A stretch of 64,000 nucleotides of DNA from Cerrena zonata (taxonomy: Eukaryota > Basidiomycota > Agaricomycetes > Polyporales > Cerrenaceae): NCBI GenBank assembly GCA_038087015.1, contig JASBNA010000109.1, positions 1-64,000 on the forward strand, written 5' to 3'. How positions within the stretch are numbered: position 1 is the first letter of the stretch; each line of letters starts with the position of its first letter. Made by a program: the position numbers and the translations under genes. Below are positions 23,257 through 34,938 of the stretch, one piece after another. Below the pieces are notes generated by a model that saw only the letters and a program-made list of their open reading frames with translations, did no database searches and was not told where the DNA came from.

Positions 23257-25788
23257 ATGTCGAGCCGTCCATGTGACATCTACGCCAAAGAACTAATGCC
23301 CAATGGCTGGGGATATGCTCTCTGGCAACCCGAGCTGGCAGCCGAAAACGGTGGTGCCCAGATCGGTGATGTGGGGATAATCGACCAAGGTGGATTTGAA
23401 CCCTTCTTCAATGCACATACACCGAGGAATAACCCGGATGGCAAGACACTCCCTCCGAATTTTGAAACCCTCGAGAAACCGAACCCGATCCTAATGAGAA
23501 ACAATAAATCTCTTTTGCATCAGGGGCTGCATTCTAGCGAGAGTGTGAAGACATTGGGAATCGAAGGCGGTGGCGAAACGTATGTCCTCAGCTTTTCTCT
23601 TTAGGGCGGGTGTATCTTCTCATGCATGGAATAGGGCAGGGGTCGAAGCTAAAGTTCGAGTCAAATGTACTAAGGTCCATGGTGCTTGTCTGTATCTAAA
23701 GGATCATGGATCCCAGGAGAAGATATTGAATAGTCAGAAATTCGACCAATATATCAAGTGTCATTACAAGAACTGGGAGAAATACCTTGCCGAAATCGGA
23801 ACAAAGTCAAAATGGAGCGACTTAGTTTTGATTACTGGTACCATCAAGACGTCGGCTTGGGTCCTTGCATCAGCCACAGGTAGCTCTGAGGACTATGAGT
23901 TTAGCTTCAATGTCCCAGTCGCGAATCTAGGGTCGCTCGGTATAGGCGCGGGTCTCCAAGTGTCAACAACATCGTCCACCATCGTTCGAATGGGCCCTCA
24001 GAGTTTTGATTCTATCAATGCCGGGAAAAATGCCGAGAGAAATCAAACTGTTTTCATTCACTATATGAAAGGCAAACCAAGATCTATGATCCCTGGGCTG
24101 AAGATTGCAGCCCAGGGCGTAATCCAAAGTTCTAGATCCAGCGACTCTGAGGACGAACCTGATTCACCCGGTAGTCTTTGCATCTTAGTTGAGAACACGA
24201 TGGAAGAAATACGAGTACGTGTAATTTATGACATATTAGGCCATCTATTCATGCAGATAATCATAGGCATATGAACCACTTGACGACGTACTCGATTATA
24301 TTCTTGAGGTACCAAATTCTGGAATACTGAAAATACCTTGCTATTGACACGCACTTCATGATAGTATTCAGATGTGGACGTCGCGTTCGCAAACACTATG
24401 GACATGGTAGAACTAGTAAAAGTGATATTTCTTACCATATAACTTCAATAGTATAGCTGATCGAATCCCTAGGGCGAATGGCCATTGGATATGCGATCTT
24501 ACCTCAAACAGCATACGCCGACTATAGAAGTGATAGTAGACGGAACGACCAAACGTAAGTGCTCAGACATTCTCTCATAGCTAAGTCTCAGCAAGCTCCA
24601 GATGGGCTCTTATCTATTGCGAATACAGACATTCATAGGGAAACCATCTTCGACGAACCGATCTACATACCGGATTACCAAAGCCATGATGGGATTTGTG
24701 CGCGCCAGGTATCAGAGCCACCGACTCGATATTAGAAATACCAAATCGGAGTTGTGCCACGGACAACAAAAGATAATAGGGTGGTTCGACTCATGATTCG
24801 GGAAAGTATCGAGGTAGATTCACGATTGAAGATATCTCCCAACGAAAAACATGCCATAATCTATAACCAAGCTGGTATCCATGTATATGAGGTTACACCA
24901 GGCGACCCAATGGACAGAGAGGGATTTTCTTCCAGGACCCCCGGAATGCCATACCACCACTATGAACCAACTCCCGTCGTCTGCATTTCCGACGAAAATC
25001 TTTTGTGGAGTGCTGCCTTCGAGTCTCAAAACCTGAACCATACGGACATGTCCCTCGATGACTTTGCTATCTTCTCCCCGAGCGGTAACGATCTCCTTAT
25101 CCTATATGGACCATCAGCCATCGATAAAGGAGTGGTTGGTAGCATATACGCTGTTGCCTCTGGCACCTTGCGATGCCATCTTATCCGACCTACAAGCCTG
25201 CGCTCGATCTCCAGGATTTCAGCTGCGGCCTCCTGTGGGAGGTACATCATCGTTGTGTTCATCGGCGACATCTGGACCCTTTGGGAAAGTGGCAGCGGAA
25301 AATTTATAGGCAGCATTCGTGAACTCCAGAATGACATACATCGGTTGACTTCCATCCAGATCGATAGGTTACTATGCTATCTATTTAGCGAGGAAAGGAT
25401 TGGTGAGGTCAATTCATGGAAGCAGATTGCTCTGGATGGTGGAGGACGGTCAATGGATTATTACGTGGAGCATTTCTTCTCTACGTCTACGGTCGACAGA
25501 CTTTTGATCAAGACCATCCGAATTGCTGGCTTGGATTACCTCTGGGGTGATTGTCTGTCTGGCGTGGTCGGTGCTGCTTCCAACCGAAACACGCCACCAG
25601 CGAGATCTGTATCTCCTACGGAGATCACCCATGCTAATTCTGTCTTCCCTCCTTGTACGATGCCCCCTCATGGAGGGAACGTTTCTTCTCTCCACGATAT
25701 GGACAAAAGTCACGATACGGATAAACGCCATTGGAAAAATATTTATCGTAATTTCCGCATGTTCCCAAAAATAACACGCAGGCGTTGA
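23257..25788 (+). CDS. conserved basidiomycete protein with WD-like C-terminal repeats
   Basis: Spliced from about seven exons. The N-terminus MSSRPCDIYAKELMPNGWGY continues as ALWQPE, then IGDVGIIDQGGFEPFFNA and TLPPNFETLE, a block I know from a large, uncharacterised Agaricomycete family. The middle part (about 23610-24200) reads as a beta-rich domain with WSDLVLITGTIKTSAWVLAS and two GxGxGLQVS-like turns. A short helical exon set follows: EPLDDVLDYILE, YSDVDVAFANTMDMVELVK, LIESLGRMAIGYAI. The last exon (to 25788) has blade-like strands: LKISPNEKHAIIYNQAGIHV, DFAIFSPSGNDLLILYG and IIVVFIGDIWTLWESGSGKF. This is typical of WD or Kelch-like propellers. There is no signal peptide and the terminal region is basic. 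Function unknown; protein binding is the likely role of such repeats. Confidence 0.7.
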
Positions 25789-26150
25789 GGCCTATTTATT
25801 AGGTTCCTTTGTAGTCACAATATTGGAAGCACTTACACTAGTCGGAGGGATATGGAATAAAATTAGAACCTGGACAAAGTGGTAAACTACTGGGCCAGAC
25901 GGTCGAACTAAAGTCCCACATTGTCTGGCACAGGATAGTCGTGCATGATACGATTCATCCCTTTTTGTTTGTTTTAGGTTGCGCAGCTATACCACTGAGA
26001 GTGGAGAAACTTGTAGGTCTGGTGATCGAAAAGTAGTTCAAAAATGGAACAAATAGTTAAACACGTTTTATACATATTATCATCGTTGTTATTCCTCTAC
26101 AACGAAGATAGGAATTAGCTTAAGGCTCAACATACCATGAGTCCAATCCT
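25789..26150. other. intergenic between convergent genes
   Basis: Presumed 3' sequence of both neighbours. Nothing else seen. Confidence 0.45.
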
Positions 26151-27611
26151 TTATACATGTTCATCAGACCTCGGCCCATACTCCCCCGGACTTTGAGTGA
26201 ATCCCTCTGCGACTATCGGCGTAGGGTCTGGAGTGGGTGAAGTTGAACTACTCGAAGGGAAGGTCGAAGATACATTCTTTTCCGACACACTCCTCTTCTT
26301 CTCTTGCTCCATATCTCGTTCTCGACTGACGTCAACTTGACCATCACTCTGCGTCCTGCGCTCTCCAGGTACGTTCGCATGCCGATCTGCGTACTGAGTC
26401 GGTTCTGGGACCCTGTGAACATGAGTGCTACTTCTTCTTGCAATCATCCTCTCGAACGCTTCTCGGTCCACCCGACTCTCGACAAGATGCAAGGGTTTCT
26501 CTCGATGGACATGGACAAGGTCACCCCATTCCTTCCTCTCCCTCTCCAACTCTTTCCGGACCCATACAATCGTGATCCCAGTCGATGCAAATGCCCAAAG
26601 CCAAGGCATGCCATACCCCAGTCCGTATCCTATATCATGACTAGTCATCCACGCAACGATAATCAACGCAATAGCGATCAACACTCCTGAGATGCCCCAG
26701 AATAGAGCAAGGTCTCTGAGAAGGGTACGCATCACGAGACTGGCTTCGTAGCGATATCGCCAAGCTTGACGGAATTCGAGCCCGCCGCCTCCGTCGACTG
26801 CGATGACGTCTTCGACGAGGGTGTAGGTGAGTGGGGGAAGTGGATGACGAGGGGGGAATGAGGATACTCGGAAGGGGAGACGGAAGTGGGAGGGGAAGAG
26901 GCCGCTTATGAACATGGGGATACAGAATGCGAGCATGAAGCAGGGGAGAGCCATCGCCACTGTTGGAGGACTCGCTGGCGTGCTGAGGAGAATTGCGTTA
27001 GTGTAAAGTAACCGATATTAAGAATCGACGTACAGAGAGGAACCAATAATAAGGGGTACAAAGAAGGCAGCTAAACCGATATTGATTAAAATACTAACCA
27101 GAAGGTTAGCGATAAAATCAGATGATATTGCACACTGAACTTACTGAGTAAAGTCTAGTCCCCACCGACCAGCACCGATCGGTCTCCGCGTCTCATGGTC
27201 ATTCTTGAGCCACAGAAAATACGTCCGCTGCGCAACTTTGAAACCTGAAACTGTACCGATCAGAGAGGTTATGATGGCGAGGTTCTTCGTGATCGACAGA
27301 TGGGCTCCCCACATCAAAGAGTAGAAGAGAATGAGAGGAAGAATCCCGGCTTCGAGGAAAAGCAAGCCAAAGAAGACAATGATGTACCTCTCGCGCGATT
27401 TCGTATGGAGCGTGTAGTTTAGCGGCGGGGGTGATGTTTCGTCATGGTAGGCAATCATGAGGTGGGGTTGGTTTGGGTGTTTTTCACTATGAGAGGGTAT
27501 GGATTTATGGGCAGAGTGTGTACTGGGCACATGAGTCCTACTCGACGAGGTATTCGAAGGCGGGTCTTCTGACGTAGAAGCATATGAGGTGTTGACTGAG
27601 GGAACTTGCAT
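26151..27611 (-). CDS. multi-pass membrane protein of unknown function
   Basis: Three exons on the minus strand, ATG at 27611. A Ser/Pro/His-rich cytosolic N-terminus of about 75 residues precedes hydrophobic spans: YIIVFFGLLFLEAGILPLIL, LAIITSLIGTVSGFKVA, ILINIGLAAFFVPLIIGSSL, VAMALPCFMLAFCIPMFISG, LFWGISGVLIAIALIIVAWM and GMPWLWAFASTGITIVW. Six spans is the best count. The C-terminal tail of about 130 residues is hydrophilic and charged (KELERERKEW) and then Ser/Pro-rich. The middle exon join CA|T ATT keeps the frame. Not a recognisable transporter; it resembles uncharacterised fungal integral membrane proteins. Confidence 0.7.
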
Positions 27612-28936
27612 AAGGAGTTCGTTATGGTAGAAAGAGACGATGCTTCATGAAAGCAAGGGGTTCGAGGAGGCTGCGGAAGATGAAATGCAGGGTGAGAGAC
27701 ATTGGCTAGCTATGACACTGGAAGTCTCCAGTCCAAGACTGGACAATGTGGAGTGCGTCATACCCACTCCAGCGCGCCACGCCTGGCTGGGAGTAGAGTA
27801 TACATCCGTTTGAAAAAGGATGAATTTGAGAGATGTGAAGATAGTTACTTATGTTTTAGATATGTTTGTTGTCTAGGAACGACGTTAGCGGTAATCCGAC
27901 TCGAGGCGGGAGGTCCATGTTGGTCCATTCGGAATGACCCCGGCACCCAATGTGGATGTTCATCGCGACCGAGGGCATCAGCAAGCTCACGTTGAAAGAC
28001 AGAACACATCTCTATTTTTGAAACAAAAGCTGAACGTGCTGACTTGGACTCGGACTTGGAAGACTATACGAAAACATGGGACTGGTGATCCTGTGCAAAT
28101 TGACCTAATTAGGCCTCTCGGCAATGTCCGAAGTGAGTGTCCTGGCAAACACTGGCAGCAACTCTCACCTATAGCAATTACCATCCCTTTGAAATGCCAA
28201 TACAATGGGATTATGCCTACATCCTAGTATCAGTACGCTCTATGAAATATCAGGACTAATGTATGTCCTTTCTAAATAATCCTTTATCTATGGCGAAACG
28301 TGTACGCCAACCTTCATTATTTTCAGTCATATCTTTCGAAGATGTTGTTTGCAGGATGACTCAAATATTCTGGCGGTACCCCTAAACTGCACTTCTGCTA
28401 ACTCGTATCGTAACTATATACTCCTACCCAAGGCATTTACCTTTTACGCAGCCGCGACGTTTAGAATGAACGCGAGGCACAGGCACCGATATTCAAGACA
28501 CTAGATGTATTCTCGAAGAGGTTAATACGCAGCCCTGGAAGATATCAGGTACGCTATTCCTCGGTCCCTGTATGTCCCGACGCTCATCGCACATCGTAGG
28601 CACAATGCGCCGGTATGATGAGCGTACAAACGACTTGATCACAATCACAGAGACGTAAACATTGACTGTTTAGGCACCCGTGTACCTCTTAAGACTCTCT
28701 ACGCAGGTACGAAAGTAATCATGCCTTCCTATTTCTTGGATTTAGCTTGTACTCCATTGCATGGAACAATCTGGATGCATCGTCGGTATGTACCTGGGTC
28801 CGTCAACTCGGGACGTAGAGCAAGGACAAACACTCATGAGTTCGCTGCTCGACGATTCTAAGTATAAATAGCCCTTTCGAAATGGATGGTCAGTATCCTA
28901 CTCCTCTCCAATCACAACTCGCACTCTATCTTTGCA
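27612..28936. other. no gene recognised; upstream of conserved protein
   Basis: Only short frames. The 3' edge holds a TATA box (28863-28870). Confidence 0.45.
28863..28870 (+). promoter_or_regulatory. TATA box of the gene at 28937
   Basis: TATAAATA lies 74 bp before the ATG at 28937 and only 23 bp before the in-frame ATG at 28886. This places likely transcription starts near 28895 and favours the later start codon. Confidence 0.6.
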
Positions 28937-30443
28937 ATGTCTACTCCTATTCTTGCCCCCGAGGGTCCCTACATCGTCGGCCAACACAAGTCGGTTAAAG
29001 ATGGGGTTACTCTCCGCCACCGGATCGTCTTTTGGGCCGCCCAAACTGGCGACATCCCTCATGTTGCTGCTGCTCTAGCACTCGATCCTTTCGTCGACGT
29101 CATCATACTTTACACCACCTCCATGCAAGCCAACGCCGATGCCGCGAATGATACCTTCCTAAACGCATGTGCCGCTTCCCGACTCCCTCCAGGGCCCCAG
29201 CCCGACTCGACCGTGCTGAAGTATCCTTGGGCTAGAGTCAGGCTGGTGCAATGTACTTCCGACGAGGAAACCCTGGAAATCTTTTCCGGCTTAAAGCCGA
29301 AACAGGTGCAAGGGAAGACGTTCGTCAATATTGGCAAGGCCTGTTGGCATACCTTTGACAAGGTGAAGCCTCGTTTCCAGAAAGATGTGAGTTGTGTTTG
29401 TTCTTTTCAAGTTCTATAGTTGCCTGACCGTCACGTCATTTGTTTGTTATCAGCTCAAACTGTGGACATACGAAACTTCGGTCAAACCGAAGGACAGCAA
29501 GGACGACAAAGCTAGGGAAGACAAGATTTACGAGTATCCCAGCATCACTCCAGTTGGCTCAACCGAGCTTATTGCTATGCTGTTCAAGACCGGCACTTAT
29601 CCTGGTGGCTTTTACGATTTTGTCGGACACGCCTTAGGCAGTCCTAAGGTCTCACAAGTGGATATCAGTGACTGGGCTGCCAAGAGGTTCGCCAAGACCG
29701 CCTTTAGGCTACCCGCCCCCGGTGCTACCGCTCAGAAGATGAAGATCCTCCTTCTCTGGAGTCGCTACAGTGGCCAAAATACGGATAGTGGATACAACCC
29801 CGAAGGCGACAGCGATCCTGTGGGCCAAAGCGAACTTATCAAGTTCGGGCGGGACCTTGGTTTTACGGTTCTCACTATCGGTCATGACGCAAGTTGGGCC
29901 ACGAGCCAGCAGAATGAAGCGGCTCATGGGGATATCCATTTAGGCGAATTCTGGAACGAAGCATCGACCCCTCAGATCCCTAATCCTTTCCTCGACAAGG
30001 GACGTCCTGGCCAAACATCCTTCTACGTTAGTCTCGCCCGGAACCATAACGTCGTTCAGATCGGTCAGAAGACAGGTGGTATGGATAATGCCGCTTTGGT
30101 TGGGATTCCGACCATTTACATCGAAGATGTGAAGAGTCCCTCTAACTTCAGGATGAAGATGTGGGTGAGCGTCCTTCGTTACACCGGTGCTGAGGTTTCT
30201 CGGCCTCCTACCATCCTTGGAAAGTATCTTCGTGCGCTTACTGAGGACGAGACGCGTGCATTAAGGGATAGGGAACGTGCGTTTGGGATGTCGCCGGAGA
30301 AGGTGAGGAAGGAGGTAAAGGAGAAGGCGAAGAATTGGGCGGCCCAGGCTAAGGTCACGCCTGGGTACGAACAGATTGATAAGGACTTGATCAAGCCGGC
30401 TTTGCATACATTCTACGCCAAGACGTATCCTGTTACCAAGTAG
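28937..30443 (+). CDS. conserved hypothetical protein, about 480 residues
   Basis: Two exons (28937-29386 and 29454-30443) with a clean intron. Start: MSTPILAPEGPYIVGQHKS. No signal peptide or membrane span. Exon 1 has a Rossmann-like stretch (HRIVFWAAQTGDIPHVAAAL then DVIILYTTSMQANADAAND) and ends KVKPRFQKD. Exon 2 has SITPVGSTELIAMLFKTG, then MKILLLWSRYSGQNTDSGY and FGRDLGFTVLTIGHDASW. A strongly patterned block is RNHNVVQIGQKTGGMDNAAL continuing GIPTIYIEDVK. The alternating strands and the GGMDNAALVGIPTIYIED patch resemble nucleotide-sugar-binding ends of GT-B type glycosyltransferases, but I cannot confirm this. The C-terminus is a Lys/Arg/Glu-rich helix (residues about 400-440). Codon use is even, and it looks highly expressed. 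Confidence 0.75.
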
Positions 30444-30718
30444 TGAGCTCATTCTCCGGATATTCTTTGCGCTTACTGGACTAACTTCGTTTATTAGATC
30501 TAGTTTTTCAGCCTTCTTATATTTCTAACACGATCTCTTTCATATCATCGGGAATTGGCATCACGGCAATCATGTTAGTTCTTTCTCGTGCAATGACAAC
30601 AATGTTGTAGTTGCATATACGTATTTTTTTGTCTGACAGAACAACTCAACTCGAATAGGGCTACAATACACTTATACGCAGATAACCCACAATAGTATAA
30701 ATATATGACGTCCCATTT

Positions 30719-32119
30719 TTACTCAAATCCACTGACACCATTCGCAAACCGATCGAACAGGCCTAAATCAAACTGAGCCGCCAGTTTCCTGTACCCAGCT
30801 GGGTTAGGGTGTAGGAAGTCTCCCGAATCGAACTGAGGAGCCAACTGAGCAGGGTTGGAAGGATCGCGAATAGCAGCATCGAAATCCACGACTCCGTCGA
30901 ACTTCCCACTGGTACGTATCCAATTGTTGATCCGTTGCCTCTGCGCTTCTCGTATGGGGTCAGAGTAAGGCTGGATAGTAGGGTCGCCTGAAAACGGAGT
31001 AATGGTGGCTCCGAATATAGGTAAACCGACAGCATGGACTCGAGTGATGATTTGTTGGAAGGCTTGAATGAGTCTGTCACCGACAGCCTGTTGCGAACTA
31101 TTGGTTGCTGCGGCTGTACCAATGTCGTTCACACCCTCGAAGATCATGACGTAGGATACTCCTGACTGGGAGAGAACGTCACGATCGATACGAGAAACAG
31201 CGTTTGGGCCGAGACCGTCGTCCAGGATACGGTTCCCGCCTGCGGCTTGGTTGAGTAGTGCTATGGCTCCACGAGAGCGGGTTGATTGACCCAATACACG
31301 AGTCAAGAGGTCATCGGTCCAACGGTCATTACCGTCGGTCGTACTGCCTCGACCGTCTGTGATACTATCTCCTACAATGGCCATTGCCCGTGTGTTAGGT
31401 GGAGACCAGGACTCGACTGCACTCAGGAAGTACCTGTATCGAAGGTCAATAGGGACTAATATTATATTTTCAGAAATATGACGTACCAGTGAGCAACACT
31501 GGTTGTCGAGGGGTCGGTAAAAGTAGTTGCCTCATGGTGATCCCCAAAAGTCATCCAAGTCGTCGTCCGACTTCCAGGATGACTCGTAATAGAGTTCCCT
31601 GTTTGTCCGTTCTCCAAGAACAGCGAAACAGAAACCATGTCGGTTGGTTTTACGAGGAAGTTGATCGGATCTGAAACAGCCAATGCACCTCCAGGAATGG
31701 TAATAGACGACAATCCACTGAAAGTAAGTTTTTGGAGTGTATTAGGAATGATGAGGTCACTTCCTGCGGTATTATTTGGTGGGAGAGCAATGGAGGCAGC
31801 AGTGATGGTGAGGTCTGTTGGCGAGAATGCATTGGAGATTCGGATGCGCAGTTGTGAGGAGGATAGTGTCATGCGAAGCGTTTGGCGCAAGGTGGTATTA
31901 GGAAAAACGAGTCCAGTAGTATTCTACAATCCAAGGGAGTCAGAATAATACATAACAGAAAATGGAACAACGTACAAAGGGAGCAGGAGGCAGGTTCGCG
32001 GGCTCAGTCAGCTGCGGCATGGACACCCAACTGTCCACCCATTTCCCAACAGCAGGGTTTGGAGTGATCGCACTCACGCCAGCGATGCAGGCAACAAACA
32101 AAGTGAGAGATAGACGCAT
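30719..32119 (-). CDS. secreted SGNH/GDSL-type esterase
   Basis: Three exons on the minus strand. Signal peptide MRLSLTLFVACIAGVSA, then a beta-rich N-terminal domain (WVDSWVSMPQ, then LRQTLRMTLSSSQLRIRISN). The catalytic SGNH domain follows in exon 3. Block I is AIVGDSITDGRGS with the nucleophile serine, block II has the glycine of QAAGGNRIL, block III is IFEGVNDIG, and block V is DFLHPNPAGY with Asp and His. All four blocks are intact. The N-terminal domain plus SGNH layout is common in fungal secreted esterases acting on lipids or acetylated polysaccharides; the substrate cannot be inferred. ATG 32119 was chosen because it opens the signal peptide. An in-frame ATG 16 codons upstream would weaken it. 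Confidence 0.88.
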
Positions 32120-32821
32120 TTTTGAGGGGTAAGGGAAAGGAGTGAATGTACCTTGTGTCGCATTCACTATCTTTATATTGGCAGACGCGACGATTTTAAC
32201 GGCATATACATATGACCAGGAGAAGATCTAAGTTTGGCGGCTGGCTTCGACGATGACTGCCATGGTCCTATGACACGAAGCATAACGTGAAGAATTGAGC
32301 GAGATACACCCGTCGGGATCTCTGAGAACTTCTCTTAAGGGAATTATCGTGATCAGGTGACACTAGGGGCAGTCGTAGCGGCGCGGTCTGACCAAAATCG
32401 ACCTCAGTGTCGCCGGTCGGGTATATTTGGGTATATGTTCATGCTTCCACTCGTATGCTCTTGGTGGCTGGGTCGGTAGTTGTTGTGCCTGATGAAAGGG
32501 GATACGAAGGAACCCACTTCGCGTTCAATAATATGAGGGTAATCAAAAGGACGTATCTGTTGTCCCGACTTCTAGGTTATACACTGTCCTTACTATTGAG
32601 TTTCGTCAAAAATACCACGTCCTTCGTCCCAAAATAGGGACGCGACAACGTGCTTGCTGAGTCACGGGCTATACGAGGGAGATGCGGGGGCATTACGATT
32701 CGAAAATAAAGCTCATCTTGGAGAATAAATACATTTCCGTATCGCATGGTTCTAGTCGGGGAGTAATAGTGGGTGGCATTTTTTCTCTTAGAGGGGAAAC
32801 CAGCTGGATTGTCATTGCACT
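32120..32821. other. no gene recognised
   Basis: Promoter side of the esterase and 3' side of the next gene. Around 32616-32646 a word CACGTCCT is followed by AAAATAGGGAC, and this pairing recurs at 59269-59292. Confidence 0.45.
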
Positions 32822-33871
32822 TTATGAAGATTCCCGACGTCGAACGAGGAAGTCACGAATACCTGCAACAGGGACTCGAACAAACCAAACCATGAGGTAG
32901 ATTGCGAAGGCGATACCAAGGATCACTCCCAAGATATCACAGAGGGATTGAAGCCTTTTGTTTATTGCGTGGTCTTTTGCACCTGAGTATGAAGTTAGCG
33001 TTACGAGATGATCACGAAATCAGACCATCATTTACAAAATTTCTGTAGTCGTTTGATTCCAGGAGGCAGAGACTTCTCCATTTCATCTGTTACCTAAAGA
33101 GGGGGCGAAGAGAGTTATCAGGAGTGAGTGATGAATGCGCCTTGCATACACACTTCTGAAAGCCAGTTATAGGAGATACCAACTGCAGAGATCCCTCCGT
33201 ATAGAAGGATTATGATGATCACCTTATCCACGTCGGAAGCATGTTGTATCAGGTATACACTCACACCCACACATGTGCCACCGAGGACGAAGATGTTGAA
33301 GATGGCGTAAAATGCACAGGGAACGACTACAGAGAGGCAATTTGGTGGTTGAAACGGGTAGTATTGACTATTAGTACTCACACACTTTCCCAAACTCCAG
33401 AATCGTGAACACGATATGAGGGGCATAGTCAGTGTGGAAGAATGAAGGCAATACTGGAGGGCAAACCGCTTCGTATTGACCAACCCAGTACAGACTGGTT
33501 TAATAACGTTAGTTTCATAGTATCGCCAGCACACCGTGTTGTTAGACACACATGATTGTGAGAACAACGCCTAGGATCCAGTCGAGAGTTGTAGGAACTG
33601 CCGAAAGTCCTTGGTAGGTCAAGATAGCCTTTGCGATACCGAAAGCTGATATCACCAGCATGTTCAATAGTTTATAGCCAGTAAGCTTCACGAGCAATAA
33701 CGGACTCTCGGTGTGTTCGTCTGTATCACTCCTGTCCTATGTCATGAACAACCGAGTCGATCGACGTATTCAGGCGAGCACCTACAGCAACGTTGTGTCC
33801 TCAGTATTTTGTTCTACATCAATGGACTGGGTCCGCGCGGCTCGCCTGATGCTATGATTCGTCGAGGTCAT
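32822..33871 (-). CDS. small multi-pass membrane protein, unknown
   Basis: Six short exons are needed. Exon 1 (from ATG 33871) encodes a hydrophilic, disordered tail starting MTSTNHSIRRAARTQS. Acceptor choice is fixed by keeping the frame into SDTDEHTESPLLLVKLTGY. Spans follow: LNMLVISAFGIAKAILTY, LDWILGVVLTIILYWVG, FVPCAFYAIFNIFVLGGT (extended to VYLIQ), VIIIILLYGGISAVGISY, and LCDILGVILGIAFAIYLMVW. The soluble segment between spans 2 and 3 has CPPVLPSFFHTDYAPHIVF. The C-terminus is basic (FLVRRRESS). About 255 residues. Not recognised; exon joins are my inference, and the terminal exon boundary near 33030 is least certain. Confidence 0.6.
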
Positions 33872-34099
33872 TGTGGACGGCAAACATTGAGGATAGCTCT
33901 CGAAGACAGCACCGAGAACATGTCACAGTGGACGTGTCAATCAGAGAACTGTCATAGGATATTGCACCCAAGTATAGGCCAAACTACAACCGATTACAAC
34001 GCCAGACAGGTTAGTTGATATGTAAATCAAACATTTGTAGATGAGTTGAATGGTGTTTTTGAAGTTTATTTAGTTGCGCAAGAAGGAGATAAGAGGTGA

Positions 34100-34107
34100 G
34101 AGGTGAG
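34100..34107. repeat. 8 bp target-site duplication, left
   Basis: GAGGTGAG immediately before the left tip; repeated at 34931-34938. Confidence 0.65.
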
Positions 34108-34222
34108 GGGACAACCGCTGATGAAAAAGTGGGGATTGAATCGACCCCATTTTTGTATGATAGAGTTGACCCCATATATGGGGTTAACTTTATTTGTGGG
34201 CGCTTACGAGCCCGGAACATCT

Positions 34223-34257
34223 GCACGTGCCGGAGCGGAAGCTTCCGGCGCACGTGC
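34223..34257. repeat. nested palindromes with two CACGTG sites
   Basis: GCACGTGC and CGGA pair with TCCG and GCACGTGC across a perfect 12 bp palindrome, CGGAAGCTTCCG (34236-34247), with a two-base bulge in one arm. CACGTG is an E-box type site. Confidence 0.7.
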
Positions 34258-34319
34258 GGGCGCCTAATATGAATTATGTGAGCAGGGCGGCACAGCTGCC
34301 TTCCTCAAATGGTAATTCC

Positions 34320-34668
34320 TCACCTGGGGGGGCTTGGGGGGGAACGCCCCGGTTAGGGTTTGGTTAGGGGGCTTAGCTTAAGGTTGTGGGTTAGAGTGAG
34401 GTACTTAGGCTTTAGGTTAGGGGTTAGAAATTGGTTAGGTTTTTTTTGGTTAGGATAAAGGATATTAATCCAAGGGGGGGTGCGGGGGGGAACGCCCCGC
34501 AAGTTAGGGATGTTTGGGTTAGGTTGTTAGGGTTAGCTGGTTTGATTAAGGTCCGATTAGGGTTTGCTCAAGGGGGGGCCGGGGGGGAAAGCCCCGGGTT
34601 TGGTTCGGTTAGGTTCGGTTAGGTTAGGTTAGGGTTGAAGGGGGGGTCTGGGGGGGAACGCCCCAGTA
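34320..34668 (+). repeat. four G-rich blocks among TTAGGG-like repeats
   Basis: Blocks of the form G7-N2/3-G6/7-AACGCCCC start near 34326, 34474, 34572 and 34640. Between them runs degenerate GGTTAGG/TTAGGG sequence. The G-runs could form quadruplexes, and the G and C ends of each block could pair as hairpins. Confidence 0.8.
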
Positions 34669-34737
34669 TATACAAGCAGTAACTAACAGTATTTATTAAT
34701 AGTTATAATTCTAATATTACATTACATAATACAAGTA

Positions 34738-34767
34738 CCACTTGCTACCCGGCAGGGTAGCAAGTGG
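34738..34767. repeat. perfect 13 bp hairpin
   Basis: CCACTTGCTACCC and its exact inverse complement are separated by GGCA. Confidence 0.85.
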
Positions 34768-34930
34768 GGTGGGGAGCGCCCGGGGCAAGGAGAGGGGTGT
34801 TGGGGAGGCCGGGGATTATATACGAACAAACAAGAAATTTTGAAATAAAGTTGGCCCCGTATACGGGGTCAACTCTATCATACAAAAACGGGGTCGGATC
34901 AGACCACCTTTTTTGATCAGCGGTGGTCCC

Positions 34931-34938
34931 GAGGTGAG
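34931..34938. repeat. 8 bp target-site duplication, right
   Basis: GAGGTGAG, as at 34100-34107. Confidence 0.65.

Larger units (their letters stand above)
34108..34930. mobile_element. 823 bp hairpin-rich non-autonomous element with telomere-like interior
   Basis: Inverted arms of about 85 bp (34108-34195 and 34841-34930) align with few mismatches. The tips read GGGAC(A/C)ACCGCTGAT, flanked by an 8 bp direct repeat GAGGTGAG. Each arm carries a near-perfect palindrome around CCCC-NTATAN-GGGG. The interior has no transposase frame. It contains a 13 bp perfect hairpin (34738-34767), a palindromic CACGTG-rich structure (34223-34257), four G-rich blocks and telomere-like GGTTAG repeats. The layout fits a foldback/MITE-type element. 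Class is uncertain, and the target duplication abuts a local GAGGTGAG repeat, so it could be partly coincidental. Confidence 0.72.

Noticed and set aside
34320..34668. True chromosome end or telomere
   Set aside because: The GGTTAG repeats are degenerate, short, bounded by inverted arms and followed by normal genes on both sides.
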